A DNA stretch of 64,000 nucleotides from Streptomyces actinomycinicus. Its GTDB lineage: Bacteria; Actinomycetota; Actinomycetes; Streptomycetales; Streptomycetaceae. Below are positions 50,757-60,247 of this stretch, piece by piece. Within the stretch, counting starts at the first letter, position 1; each line of letters opens with the position of its first letter. The notes below the pieces were generated by a model that did no database searches, had not been told where the DNA came from, and saw nothing but the letters and a program-made list of their open reading frames with translations. The stretch lies in the NCBI RefSeq assembly GCF_016741775.1, contig NZ_JAERRK010000008.1:124001-188000 (forward strand), written 5' to 3'. Position numbers and translations under genes: made by a program.

Positions 50757-52370
50757 CTGTTGCGCATCGTGTGCGAGGAGCGCGATGTGCACGGAGGCCG
50801 CCTGTTCGAAATCGTCCAGGTCGACACCGAGGCGGGTCTGTATGGCCTCCAGACGGCGGTACAGCGCGGGCCGGGAGACGTGGTGGAGCTGGGCCGTGCG
50901 GGACTTGTTGCGACCGGTCGCCAGATAGGTGCGCAGCACGTTCAGCAGCTCCGGTTCCGCCTCCCGCAGCAGCCCGTCCAGCTCCCGCTCGGCGAAGGAC
51001 TGCACCTGCGGGTCGTCGCGCAGCAGGCGGATCAGCCCGCGCAGGTGCACGTCCTTGAGGCGGACGACGGCCGGCAGGTCGAGCACGGCGGCGCTGTCGG
51101 CGACCGCGTCGGCGACGTGCCGGGCCTCGCGCAGCCCGGCGGGCACGTCGTCCCAGGCGGTACGCGGACCGGCGGTGGCGACCACCGCGCCCTCCGCTGC
51201 GCCACCCGTGCGCAGCCGGGCCGCGAAGTGCGCGGTGAGCGCCTCGGCCTGCTGGTCCCGGGCGAGGCTGAGCAGGACGGCCAGCACCCCGTCGGCCAGC
51301 TCGGCGACCAGTCCGGGCAGCCCCAGCACCCGTAGCAGCCGCTCCACCTGGACCGGATCCCCGCCCGGTACGACGAGCGGCACGAAGGTCCGCCGGTTGA
51401 CGGGCAGTCCGGCGGCCCGGGCCCGCGGCAGCAGTTGCCGGGCGGGCACTACCCCGGAGACGAGGTCGGTCAGCAGGCTCTGCGCGGACTGTTCCTCCCA
51501 GCTGTGCACGGAGGTGCCGCCGAGCATGCGGTGCAGCACCAGCGCCTCGGCGGCCCGGTCGGCGAGCAGTTGTCCGGTGGCGCTGTCGCCCCGGTGGCCG
51601 CACAGCAGCAGCCGTCCCCAGCGCTCCCCGCGGCCGCCCAGTTCGGCCTGGATCCAGCCGTCGCCGGCGGTGCCTCCCCCAGTGCCTGAACGGCCTGGCA
51701 GGTACCCCCATGCCTGCCGGGCGATCCGCTCCCAGTCGCGCAGCACGTCGTCCACGGCGGACCGCTCCCCCGCCGTGCCGAGGACCCGGTGGGCGAGGTT
51801 GGTGACGACGACCGGGCAGCCGCTGTGCCGGGCGATCTCGTCGAGCAGCCGTTGCAGCGGCGCTCCGGACGTGATGAGGCCGGTGAGGTCGGTCCGTACG
51901 CTCTCCGACAGGCTGATCGCGGCGAACTTCCGCCGCACCAGCCGGGACTGCACCTCCTCCGTCAGCTCCGCGAAGGGGAACGGCCGGTGCAGCACCACCA
52001 TGGGCAGCCCGCACCGCTCGGCGGCCCGCCGCATCACCTCGGGCGTGGTGGGAAAGGCCCGCCCGAGGCCGAGGACGACGGCCGCGGCCTCAGCGCGGTG
52101 CAGGGAGCGGACGTACTCGGCCTGCGCGGCCTCGTCACCGGCGAGCAGCACCCCGGTGGTGAGGACCATCTCGCCGCCGCTGAGCATCACTCCGACGTCG
52201 GCGGCCTCGGCGACGTGCACCCAGCGCACCGGCCGGTCGAGCTGTCCGGCGCCGGCCACCACCTCCGGCTCCCCGGCGAGCACGCGCTCCAGGGTGAGCA
52301 CCTGGCGCACGGAGAGGGCGGGCTCGGGGGGCTGCCACCCGGTGTGCCGGGACGCGGAGGTGGTGGTCAT
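50751..52370 (-). CDS. PucR-family transcriptional regulator
   Basis: A 539-residue regulator of purine/pyrimidine catabolism type. The N-terminal PucR sensor domain has LSVRQVLTLERVLAGEPEVV and VGVMLSGGEMVLTTGVLL. A central GGDEF-like/PucR linker follows, and the C-terminal helix-turn-helix is LRTYLATGRNKSRTAQLHHV then SRPALYRRLEAIQ. It lies between the two amidohydrolase genes on the same strand, so it most likely controls both units. Residues around 225-240 are encoded by a repeat-like insertion. The ATG is chosen at MTTTSAS; the frame is open 12 codons further. Confidence 0.92.
   Translation of the reverse strand: MTTTSASRHTGWQPPEPALSVRQVLTLERVLAGEPEVVAGAGQLDRPVRWVHVAEAADVGVMLSGGEMVLTTGVLLAGDEAAQAEYVRSLHRAEAAAVVLGLGRAFPTTPEVMRRAAERCGLPMVVLHRPFPFAELTEEVQSRLVRRKFAAISLSESVRTDLTGLITSGAPLQRLLDEIARHSGCPVVVTNLAHRVLGTAGERSAVDDVLRDWERIARQAWGYLPGRSGTGGGTAGDGWIQAELGGRGERWGRLLLCGHRGDSATGQLLADRAAEALVLHRMLGGTSVHSWEEQSAQSLLTDLVSGVVPARQLLPRARAAGLPVNRRTFVPLVVPGGDPVQVERLLRVLGLPGLVAELADGVLAVLLSLARDQQAEALTAHFAARLRTGGAAEGAVVATAGPRTAWDDVPAGLREARHVADAVADSAAVLDLPAVVRLKDVHLRGLIRLLRDDPQVQSFAERELDGLLREAEPELLNVLRTYLATGRNKSRTAQLHHVSRPALYRRLEAIQTRLGVDLDDFEQAASVHIALLAHDAQQG
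51671..51714. repeat. GGGGGTACC-type palindromic repeat-like element inside pucR
   Basis: Read on the minus strand, GGCATGGGGGTACCTGCC and CACTGGGGGAGGCA flank a short loop. This recalls an abundant interspersed element of Streptomyces genomes, usually between genes. Here it is in frame and encodes about 15 residues rich in Gly (YLPGRSGTGGGTAG) in the regulator's middle domain. Confidence 0.5.
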
Positions 52371-52422
52371 GGCCGTACACCTGTTCTCTCGTGCCTGCTC
52401 GCCCACGTGTGGTGCGGGTGCC

Positions 52423-53715
52423 TCAGCCGGTCGGATAGGTGGTGCGCAGGGCGTGTTCCAGGATCGCCGCGCCCTCCTCGGCCTCGGCGACGGTCAGCGA
52501 CAGCGGCGGGGCGATCCGCAGCGCACTGGTGTCGTGTCCGCCGCCCTTGCCGATGAGCAGTCCGCCCTCCCGGGCCCTCTCCAGGACGGCGGCGGCGCCC
52601 CGCGGATCCGCCTCGTCGGTGCCGGGCCTGACCAGCTCGATACCGATCATCAGCCCGCGGCCGCGCACCTCGCGTACGCCGGGCAGCTGGGCGCCGACGG
52701 CCCGGAGCCGCTCGATGAGGAGCCCGCCCACGCGCCGGGCGTTGCCCTGGAGGTCGTGTTCCAGGAGGTAGTTGAGGTTGGCGAGGCCGCCGGCCATGGT
52801 GAGCTGGGTGCCGCCGAAGGTGGAGATGCTGTTGGCGTCCAGGCAGTTCATGATCTCGGCGCGGGCGATGACCCCGCCGATGGACAGCCCGTTGCCGATG
52901 CCCTTGGCGAAGGTGACGAGGTCCGGCGGGCCGCTGCGGGCGTGCGCCTGCCAGCCCCAGAAGTGCTCGCCGGTACGGCCCCATCCGGTCTGCACCTCGT
53001 CGGCGATCCACAGGATCCCGTGCTCCTGGAGCACTTCACGGAAGGCCGCGTAGAGCCCGTCCGGCGGGCCGGTGAAGCCGCCGACGCCCTGGACGGGTTC
53101 GGCGATCAGCGCGGCGGGTGGCCGGGTGTGGCCGAGGACGTCCCTCAGGTCGGCGACGCAGGCGTCGATGAAGGCGCGGTCGTCCAGATGGGCGTAGGGC
53201 CCGCGGGTGCGCACGCCCCCGTGGACGTACAGGGTCTGCAAGGGGGACAGCGAGGTCGGGGACCAGCCGCGGTTGCCGGTGATGCCGACGGTGCTGAAGG
53301 ACCGGCCGTGGTAGCTGTTGCGCATGGCCAGGACGGTGTTGCTGCGCCGGTGGGCGGTGGCGAGCAGCAAGGCGGTGTCGTTGGCCTCGGTCCCCGAGGT
53401 CGTGAAGAACACCCGGGCGTCGGGGATGCCGCTCAGCTGGGCGATGCGTTCGGCGAGTTCGACCATGGGCCGGTTGAGGTAGAGGGTCGAGGAGTGAATG
53501 ATGCGGCCGGCCTGCTCGCTGACCGCCTTGGTCACCTCGGGCAGCGCGTGCGCGGTCATCGTGGTCAGGATGCCGCCGAAGAAGTCGAGGTATCTGCGTC
53601 CGGCCGAGTCCCAGACGTGCCGTCCCTCGCCGTGGGTGATCTCCAGGGGGGCGTCGTAGTAGAGGGCGAGCCAGTCGGGCAGGACCCTGCGGTGGCGGGA
53701 GTAGAGGTCGTTCAC
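52423..53715 (-). CDS. Class III (omega) aminotransferase, probable beta-alanine aminotransferase
   Basis: A 430-residue PLP enzyme. VFFTTSGTEANDTALLLA, NSYHGRSFSTVG, WIADEVQTGWGRTGEHFW and the PLP-lysine Lys271 in VTFAKGIGNG are family landmarks. In this cluster the natural substrate is beta-alanine from the amidohydrolases, giving malonate semialdehyde. Alternatives are 4-aminobutyrate or 3-aminoisobutyrate. The GTG start overlaps the stop of the second amidohydrolase (GTGA), so the two are coupled. Confidence 0.92.
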   Translation of the reverse strand: MNDLYSRHRRVLPDWLALYYDAPLEITHGEGRHVWDSAGRRYLDFFGGILTTMTAHALPEVTKAVSEQAGRIIHSSTLYLNRPMVELAERIAQLSGIPDARVFFTTSGTEANDTALLLATAHRRSNTVLAMRNSYHGRSFSTVGITGNRGWSPTSLSPLQTLYVHGGVRTRGPYAHLDDRAFIDACVADLRDVLGHTRPPAALIAEPVQGVGGFTGPPDGLYAAFREVLQEHGILWIADEVQTGWGRTGEHFWGWQAHARSGPPDLVTFAKGIGNGLSIGGVIARAEIMNCLDANSISTFGGTQLTMAGGLANLNYLLEHDLQGNARRVGGLLIERLRAVGAQLPGVREVRGRGLMIGIELVRPGTDEADPRGAAAVLERAREGGLLIGKGGGHDTSALRIAPPLSLTVAEAEEGAAILEHALRTTYPTG

Positions 53716-54554
53716 GGCTGGACCAGCCCTTCGTAGGCGTCGGGACGGCGGTCACGGTAGAAGGCCCACTGCTGCCGCACCTCCGCGATGAGGTCGAAGT
53801 CGAGGTCGCGGACGAGGAGTTCCTCCGCCGTGTCGCCGGCGGTCTCCCCGACGAACTGCCCGCGCGGGTCGACGAAGTAGGACGTCCCGTAGAAGTCGTT
53901 GTCTCCGTACTCCTCCTGTCCCACCCGGTTGATGGCGGCGACGAAGTACTCGTTGGCGACGGCCGCGGCCGGCTGCTCCAGCTGCCACAGGTAGGCGGAC
54001 AGGCCCCGGTGGGTGGCGGACGGGTTGTAGACCAACTGGGCGCCGTTCAGCCCGAGTTGGCGCCAGCCCTCGGGGAAGTGCCGGTCGTAGCAGATGTAGA
54101 CGCCGACCTTGCCGACGGCGGTGTCGAACACGGGCCAGCCGAGGTTGCCGGGCTTGAAGTAGTACTTCTCCCAGAAGCCCTTGACCTGCGGGATGTGGTG
54201 CTTGCGGTACTTGCCGAGGTAGGAGCCGTCGGCGTCGATCACGGCGGCGGTGTTGTAGTAGAAGCCGGACTGCTCGACCTCGAAGACCGGTACGACGATC
54301 ACCATGCCGGTCTCGCGGGCGAGGTCCCGCATCCGGCGGACGGTGGGACCCTCGGGCACCGGTTCCGCCCAGCGGTAGTGCTCCGGCTCCTGGACCTGAC
54401 AGAAGTAGGGGGCGTTGAAGACCTCCTGGAACCCGATGATCTTCGCTCCCCGGCGGGCCGCCTCGCGGGCGTGCTCCTCGTGTTTCGCCACCATGGACTC
54501 GGTGTCGCCGGTCCAGGTGGCCTGGACCAGAGCGGCGCGGACGACGTTGGCCAT
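53712..54554 (-). CDS. Nitrilase-superfamily beta-ureidopropionase-type amidohydrolase, copy 2
   Basis: A 280-residue paralogue of the copy at 49753-50595, with the same residue numbering: Glu44, Lys118 (YRKHHIP) and Cys155. Differences cluster in helices near residues 20-45 and 83-98, so the substrate pocket may differ, for example N-carbamoyl-beta-aminoisobutyrate or a D-carbamoyl amino acid. The ATG has AAGGAG six bases upstream. It is first in a two-gene operon with the aminotransferase, whose upstream region has CTACG/CGTAG half-sites. Confidence 0.93.
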   Translation of the reverse strand: MANVVRAALVQATWTGDTESMVAKHEEHAREAARRGAKIIGFQEVFNAPYFCQVQEPEHYRWAEPVPEGPTVRRMRDLARETGMVIVVPVFEVEQSGFYYNTAAVIDADGSYLGKYRKHHIPQVKGFWEKYYFKPGNLGWPVFDTAVGKVGVYICYDRHFPEGWRQLGLNGAQLVYNPSATHRGLSAYLWQLEQPAAAVANEYFVAAINRVGQEEYGDNDFYGTSYFVDPRGQFVGETAGDTAEELLVRDLDFDLIAEVRQQWAFYRDRRPDAYEGLVQP

Positions 54555-54581
54555 GAGCTGCTCCTTCGACGGGACGTCAGA

Positions 54582-54614
54582 GCCTCTACGCACGTAGAAA
54601 CGGCCCGTAGAGGC
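54582..54614. promoter_or_regulatory. CTACG/CGTAG half-sites upstream of the second amidohydrolase, possible PucR operator
   Basis: CTACG-CA-CGTAG (54586-54597) is a perfect short palindrome, and a further CGTAG (54606-54610) pairs with the first half as part of 9-bp arms GCCTCTACG/CGTAGAGGC. It lies 28-60 bases before the start codon, where an activator or repressor would act. Confidence 0.4.
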
Positions 54615-54760
54615 ACGAACGTAAGCCTCCCCGAGGCCCTTGCCAAGACCATCGTCGTCAACCCGCGGAGTCGATCACGTTTCACACTCCTGCGGGTGAC
54701 CGGATCTACCGGGCATGAGGACAGAACGGGGCATTGCGCGACCATTCCGACCTGCTGCGG

Positions 54761-56077
54761 TCACGTGGCGTGTCCGGCGACGCGCAGTGCGTGCAGGAGG
54801 TCCCAGTGCCGCTCGGCGGAGACGGCGAGCGCCGCCTCCAGCAGCAGCGGGACGAGGCGCCGGGGCCCGGCGGCGGCACAGCGGGCCGCCTCCTCGGCCG
54901 TGCGCACGCGCACGCAGGCGTCCAGCAGGGCGCGCACCTCCCGGTGCCGGCCCGCGCCGTCCAGATGGAGCAGGGCCGCGCCGATCTGTTCGGCCGGGCG
55001 CGCCACGCCCTGCCGCAGCAGCTGCCGTCCGTCGCCGTCCCGTCCGGCCGCGGCGAGCGCGTCGGCGGTCTCGACCAGCCGTTCGGCGGGCAGTGAGGCG
55101 GCCTCCCAGAGCAGTGTGGCCCAGTCGGCGCCGAGTCCGGCCCGGTGCAGGGCGTCCGCGAGCGGCGGCAGCCGGCCGGCGGGCCACCGGGCGGCCTCGA
55201 CCAGTAGCACGTGCGCCTCCCCGGTACGACCCTCGGACCGCAGCCGCGCCAGCCGTTCCACGACCAGGCCGACCTCCTCGCGGACCGCCGCGTCGGCCAC
55301 CCGGTCGCCGGACGCCCCCGCCTCCCGGGCCACCTGCCGGGGCGGCTCCCCGGCTCCGGCGAACCTGGCTCCGCGCGGCGTCCCGCGCCCGTCGGCCGCT
55401 GGGGCGACGGCGGCCGCGGGTGCCTGCGGTGCGACGGCCGGCCCCGCCCCGTCCTCGTCGGCCAGCCCTGCGAACCGGGCACTGCCGCGGCGGCGCCTGC
55501 GGGGTGCGGCGGGCGCGGCGGCGGGCGGGCGCGCACCGGAATCGTCCTGGGGGGCCCGGGCACTCTCCCGCCCCCTCTCCGACGCCGCGAGTCTCGCCCG
55601 GAGTTCGGCGCAGCGCGCGGCGGCCCGCCGGTGGTCGTCGTCGGCCCAGGCGAGGTCGAGGCGCAGCGCCTCGGCCTCCTCGGCGGAGGCCGGTGCGGAC
55701 AGCAGGCGGCTCAGCTCGGCATGGCGTTCCGCGGCGCCGCGCAGCTCCCGGAGCATGTCCTCGAGCCGGCCGGCCAGGGCGTCCCGGGCACCGGGCCGGG
55801 CGTCGCAGGCGGTGAGCGCGGCGGCGTGCAGTGCGCGGGCCCTTTCCCGTTCGGCGGACGCGGCGGCGGGACCGTACACCCCGGCCAGGTCCTCCAGCAG
55901 GGCCTCCAGGACGTCCCATGGCGGCACCTCACGCCCGTCCAGACAGGCCCGCATGCCGTCGGGGTCGCGTCGCCAGAAGACCCCGCTCCAGCCGGCGCCC
56001 TGGTCGAGGCGGGCCAGGAGGCCGTCCAGGTAGCTCGCGAACTCCCCCATACCTCCGGAGAGTTGATGCTCCGCCAT
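54761..56077 (-). CDS. Unrecognised protein: HTH-like N-terminus, coiled/helical middle, Ala-Arg-rich linker and helical repeats
   Basis: A 438-residue protein of unknown role. Residues 10-70 (FASYLDGLLARLDQGAGWSG, then REVPPWDVLEALLEDLAG) follow the pattern of the helix-turn-helix found at the start of many Streptomyces regulatory proteins, but the recognition helix looks eroded. A heptad-rich region at about 75-165 could form a coiled coil. A disordered Pro/Ala/Arg-rich linker comes next, then helical repeats from about 265 (VLLVEAARWPAGRLPPLADA, LLWEAASLPAERLVETADAL). It may be a scaffold. The ATG has GGGAGC upstream. Confidence 0.72.
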   Translation of the reverse strand: MAEHQLSGGMGEFASYLDGLLARLDQGAGWSGVFWRRDPDGMRACLDGREVPPWDVLEALLEDLAGVYGPAAASAERERARALHAAALTACDARPGARDALAGRLEDMLRELRGAAERHAELSRLLSAPASAEEAEALRLDLAWADDDHRRAAARCAELRARLAASERGRESARAPQDDSGARPPAAAPAAPRRRRRGSARFAGLADEDGAGPAVAPQAPAAAVAPAADGRGTPRGARFAGAGEPPRQVAREAGASGDRVADAAVREEVGLVVERLARLRSEGRTGEAHVLLVEAARWPAGRLPPLADALHRAGLGADWATLLWEAASLPAERLVETADALAAAGRDGDGRQLLRQGVARPAEQIGAALLHLDGAGRHREVRALLDACVRVRTAEEAARCAAAGPRRLVPLLLEAALAVSAERHWDLLHALRVAGHAT

Positions 56078-56224
56078 CGTCCAGCTCCCACCCGGCCGCC
56101 AGCACTTCGCCAGCCAGGCAACACCAGTTGTGTTACGGGACTGCTACGGAGAGTTTTCCGGCAGGGCGCGGGCAGCGCACCAAGGAGGCTCGGGGCAGCG
56201 GCCGGCGACCGCCCCTCGGGCGCG

Positions 56225-56476
56225 TCAGGCGGCCACCAGTGCGCACCGCGTGACCAGTTCGTCCATCGACAGGCCGAGGACCCCGGCGAGGGCGGCCACC
56301 GTGAAGAACGCCGGTGTCGGCGCGCGCCCCGTCTCGATCTTGCGGAGCGTCTCGGCCGAGACGCCCGCCTCGGCGGCGACATCGGCCATGCTCCGGCCGC
56401 CGCGCGCCTCGCGCAGCAGCCGCCCGAGCCGCTCGCCGCGTTCACGCTCTTCGGGGGTGAGGGGGGTGCGCACCAT
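56225..56476 (-). CDS. Small XRE-family DNA-binding protein
   Basis: An 83-residue Cro/CI-type regulator with nothing but the helix-turn-helix: LLREARGGRSMADVAAEAGV then SAETLRKIETGRAPTPAFFT, and a short C-terminal helix with Val-Leu-Gly-Leu. It is divergent from the methionine aminopeptidase gene across 54 bases that hold a 10-bp palindrome overlapping that gene's -10. The likely role is repression of the aminopeptidase and of itself. Confidence 0.88.
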   Translation of the reverse strand: MVRTPLTPEERERGERLGRLLREARGGRSMADVAAEAGVSAETLRKIETGRAPTPAFFTVAALAGVLGLSMDELVTRCALVAA

Positions 56477-56510
56477 GCCCCCATTCTGCCTGCCGGGCGC
56501 GCCCATTCAA

Positions 56511-56523
56511 ATACCGGTATAGT
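56511..56523 (+). promoter_or_regulatory. Palindromic operator overlapping the -10 of the methionine aminopeptidase gene
   Basis: ATACCGGTAT (56511-56520) is a perfect palindrome, and TATAGT (56518-56523) fits a -10 hexamer. The first transcribed base would fall at or next to the ATG at 56531, so the mRNA is probably leaderless; no ribosome site precedes the ATG. A bound XRE dimer would block the promoter. Confidence 0.6.
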
Positions 56524-56530
56524 AATTGGC

Positions 56531-57307
56531 ATGGTGGAACTGAAGACGGACACGTCGATCGACGCGATGCACGCGGCGGGCCAGGTGGTCGGCCGGGCCC
56601 TGACGGCCGTGCGGCGGGCCGCACGCGTCGGTGTCTCGCTGCTGGAGCTGGACGAGGTCGCCCGGGAGGTGCTGCGCGAGGCGGGCGCCTCCTCACCGTT
56701 CCTCGGCTACCGGCCCTCCTTCGCCCCGACGCCCTTCCCGGCGGTGATCTGCGCCTCGGTGAACGACGCGATCGTGCACGGCATCCCGGACCGCTACCGG
56801 CTGCGCGACGGCGACCTGCTCTCCGTCGACTGCGGCGCGGAGCTGGACGGGTGGGTCGGCGACTCGGCGATCAGCTTCGTGGTGGGCCTGCCGCGCCCGG
56901 CCGACGTCCGGCTGATCGAGACGGCCGAGCGGGCCCTGGCCGCGGGCATCGAGGCGGCCGTGCCCGGCAACCGCATGGGCGACATCGCACACGCCATCGG
57001 CCGGATCTGCCGTACGGCGGGCTACGGCATCCCGCAGGGCTTCGGCGGCCACGGCATCGGCCGCCGCATGCACGAGGAACCCGAGGTGCCGAACGAGGGC
57101 CGCCCCGGCCGCGGCTTCCCGCTGCGCCCCGGCACGGTCATCGCCATCGAGCCCATGCTGATCGCGAGCGGCGACGACGCGTACCACGAGGCGGGCGACG
57201 GCTGGACGCTGCGGACGAACGACGGCTCCCGGGCGGCCCACGTGGAACACACGGTGGCGATCACGGAGAGCGGTCCCCGGATCCTGACGGCACGGGAATC
57301 CGGCTGA
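56531..57307 (+). CDS. map: Type I methionine aminopeptidase
   Basis: A 258-residue metalloenzyme that removes N-terminal methionine from new proteins. The five metal ligands are in place: Asp100 (SVDCGAEL), Asp111 (GDSAISF), and a His and two Glu in GGHGIGRRMHEEP, AIEPML and HVEHTVAI; His83 in VHGIP is the substrate His. There is no N-terminal zinc-finger extension. It starts without a Shine-Dalgarno sequence, apparently as a leaderless mRNA, and is divergent from a small XRE regulator. Streptomyces usually carry more than one map gene, and this looks like a regulated accessory copy. Confidence 0.94.
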   Translation: MVELKTDTSIDAMHAAGQVVGRALTAVRRAARVGVSLLELDEVAREVLREAGASSPFLGYRPSFAPTPFPAVICASVNDAIVHGIPDRYRLRDGDLLSVDCGAELDGWVGDSAISFVVGLPRPADVRLIETAERALAAGIEAAVPGNRMGDIAHAIGRICRTAGYGIPQGFGGHGIGRRMHEEPEVPNEGRPGRGFPLRPGTVIAIEPMLIASGDDAYHEAGDGWTLRTNDGSRAAHVEHTVAITESGPRILTARESG

Positions 57308-57367
57308 GGCGGGCGGAGAACGGCCGCCGCGCCCTGACGGCACGCGGAGAGCGGTCCCCGGATCCTG
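57264..57367. repeat. Echo of the map 3' end downstream of its stop
   Basis: CGGAGAGCGGTCCCCGGATC plus CTG occurs in the coding end (57264-57286) and again 81 bases on (57345-57367), outside the gene. CCTGACGGCACG (57283) also recurs at 57333. The 258-base gap to the clpC-type gene is otherwise GC-rich with no gene. Confidence 0.75.
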
Positions 57368-57565
57368 GCGGCGGGGACGTCCCGTCGCGGCGCGCCGGGG
57401 GCAGCGCGACGGGCCGCGACGCGCCGGCGGCCGTCGCGGCACCGGCACACCGGCCCCGGTGGGCGAACATGCCCGCCCCCACGGATCGTGACATCGTGGG
57501 CATGAGCAACCCGCCCCCGGGTTACCCGGCCGCTCCGCACGTCGCCAGCGAAGGAACGGAACGCC

Positions 57566-60103
<2,538 letters not shown>

Positions 60104-60118
60104 CGCCGAACCGGTCAG

Positions 60119-60228
60119 CACGGTGCCCGGACGGTCCACCACGGTGCCCGGACGGTCCGTCCGGGTGCCGGAACCCACAGGCCACCGTGCACCCGGGGTG
60201 CACCCGTCGCCGTGCACCCGGGGTGCAC
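60119..60228. repeat. Direct repeats and two 17-bp dyads between clpC-type and ggt genes
   Basis: CACGGTGCCCGGACGGTCC occurs at 60119 and 60140. GTGCACCC-G-GGGTGCAC, a perfect dyad, occurs at 60187-60203 and again at 60212-60228. The genes on both sides converge here, so the dyads may serve as bidirectional terminators. Confidence 0.7.
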
Positions 60229-60247
60229 CCGGGGCTCCGGTCTTCCG

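Noticed and set aside
54009..56033. A 674-codon plus-strand open frame
   Set aside because: It is antisense to the amidohydrolase and the 438-residue protein; Ser/Arg/Ala composition and no start signal.
57308..57565. HspR-type heat-shock operator upstream of the ClpC-type gene
   Set aside because: I looked for CTTGAGT-N7-ACTCAAG and found nothing close.
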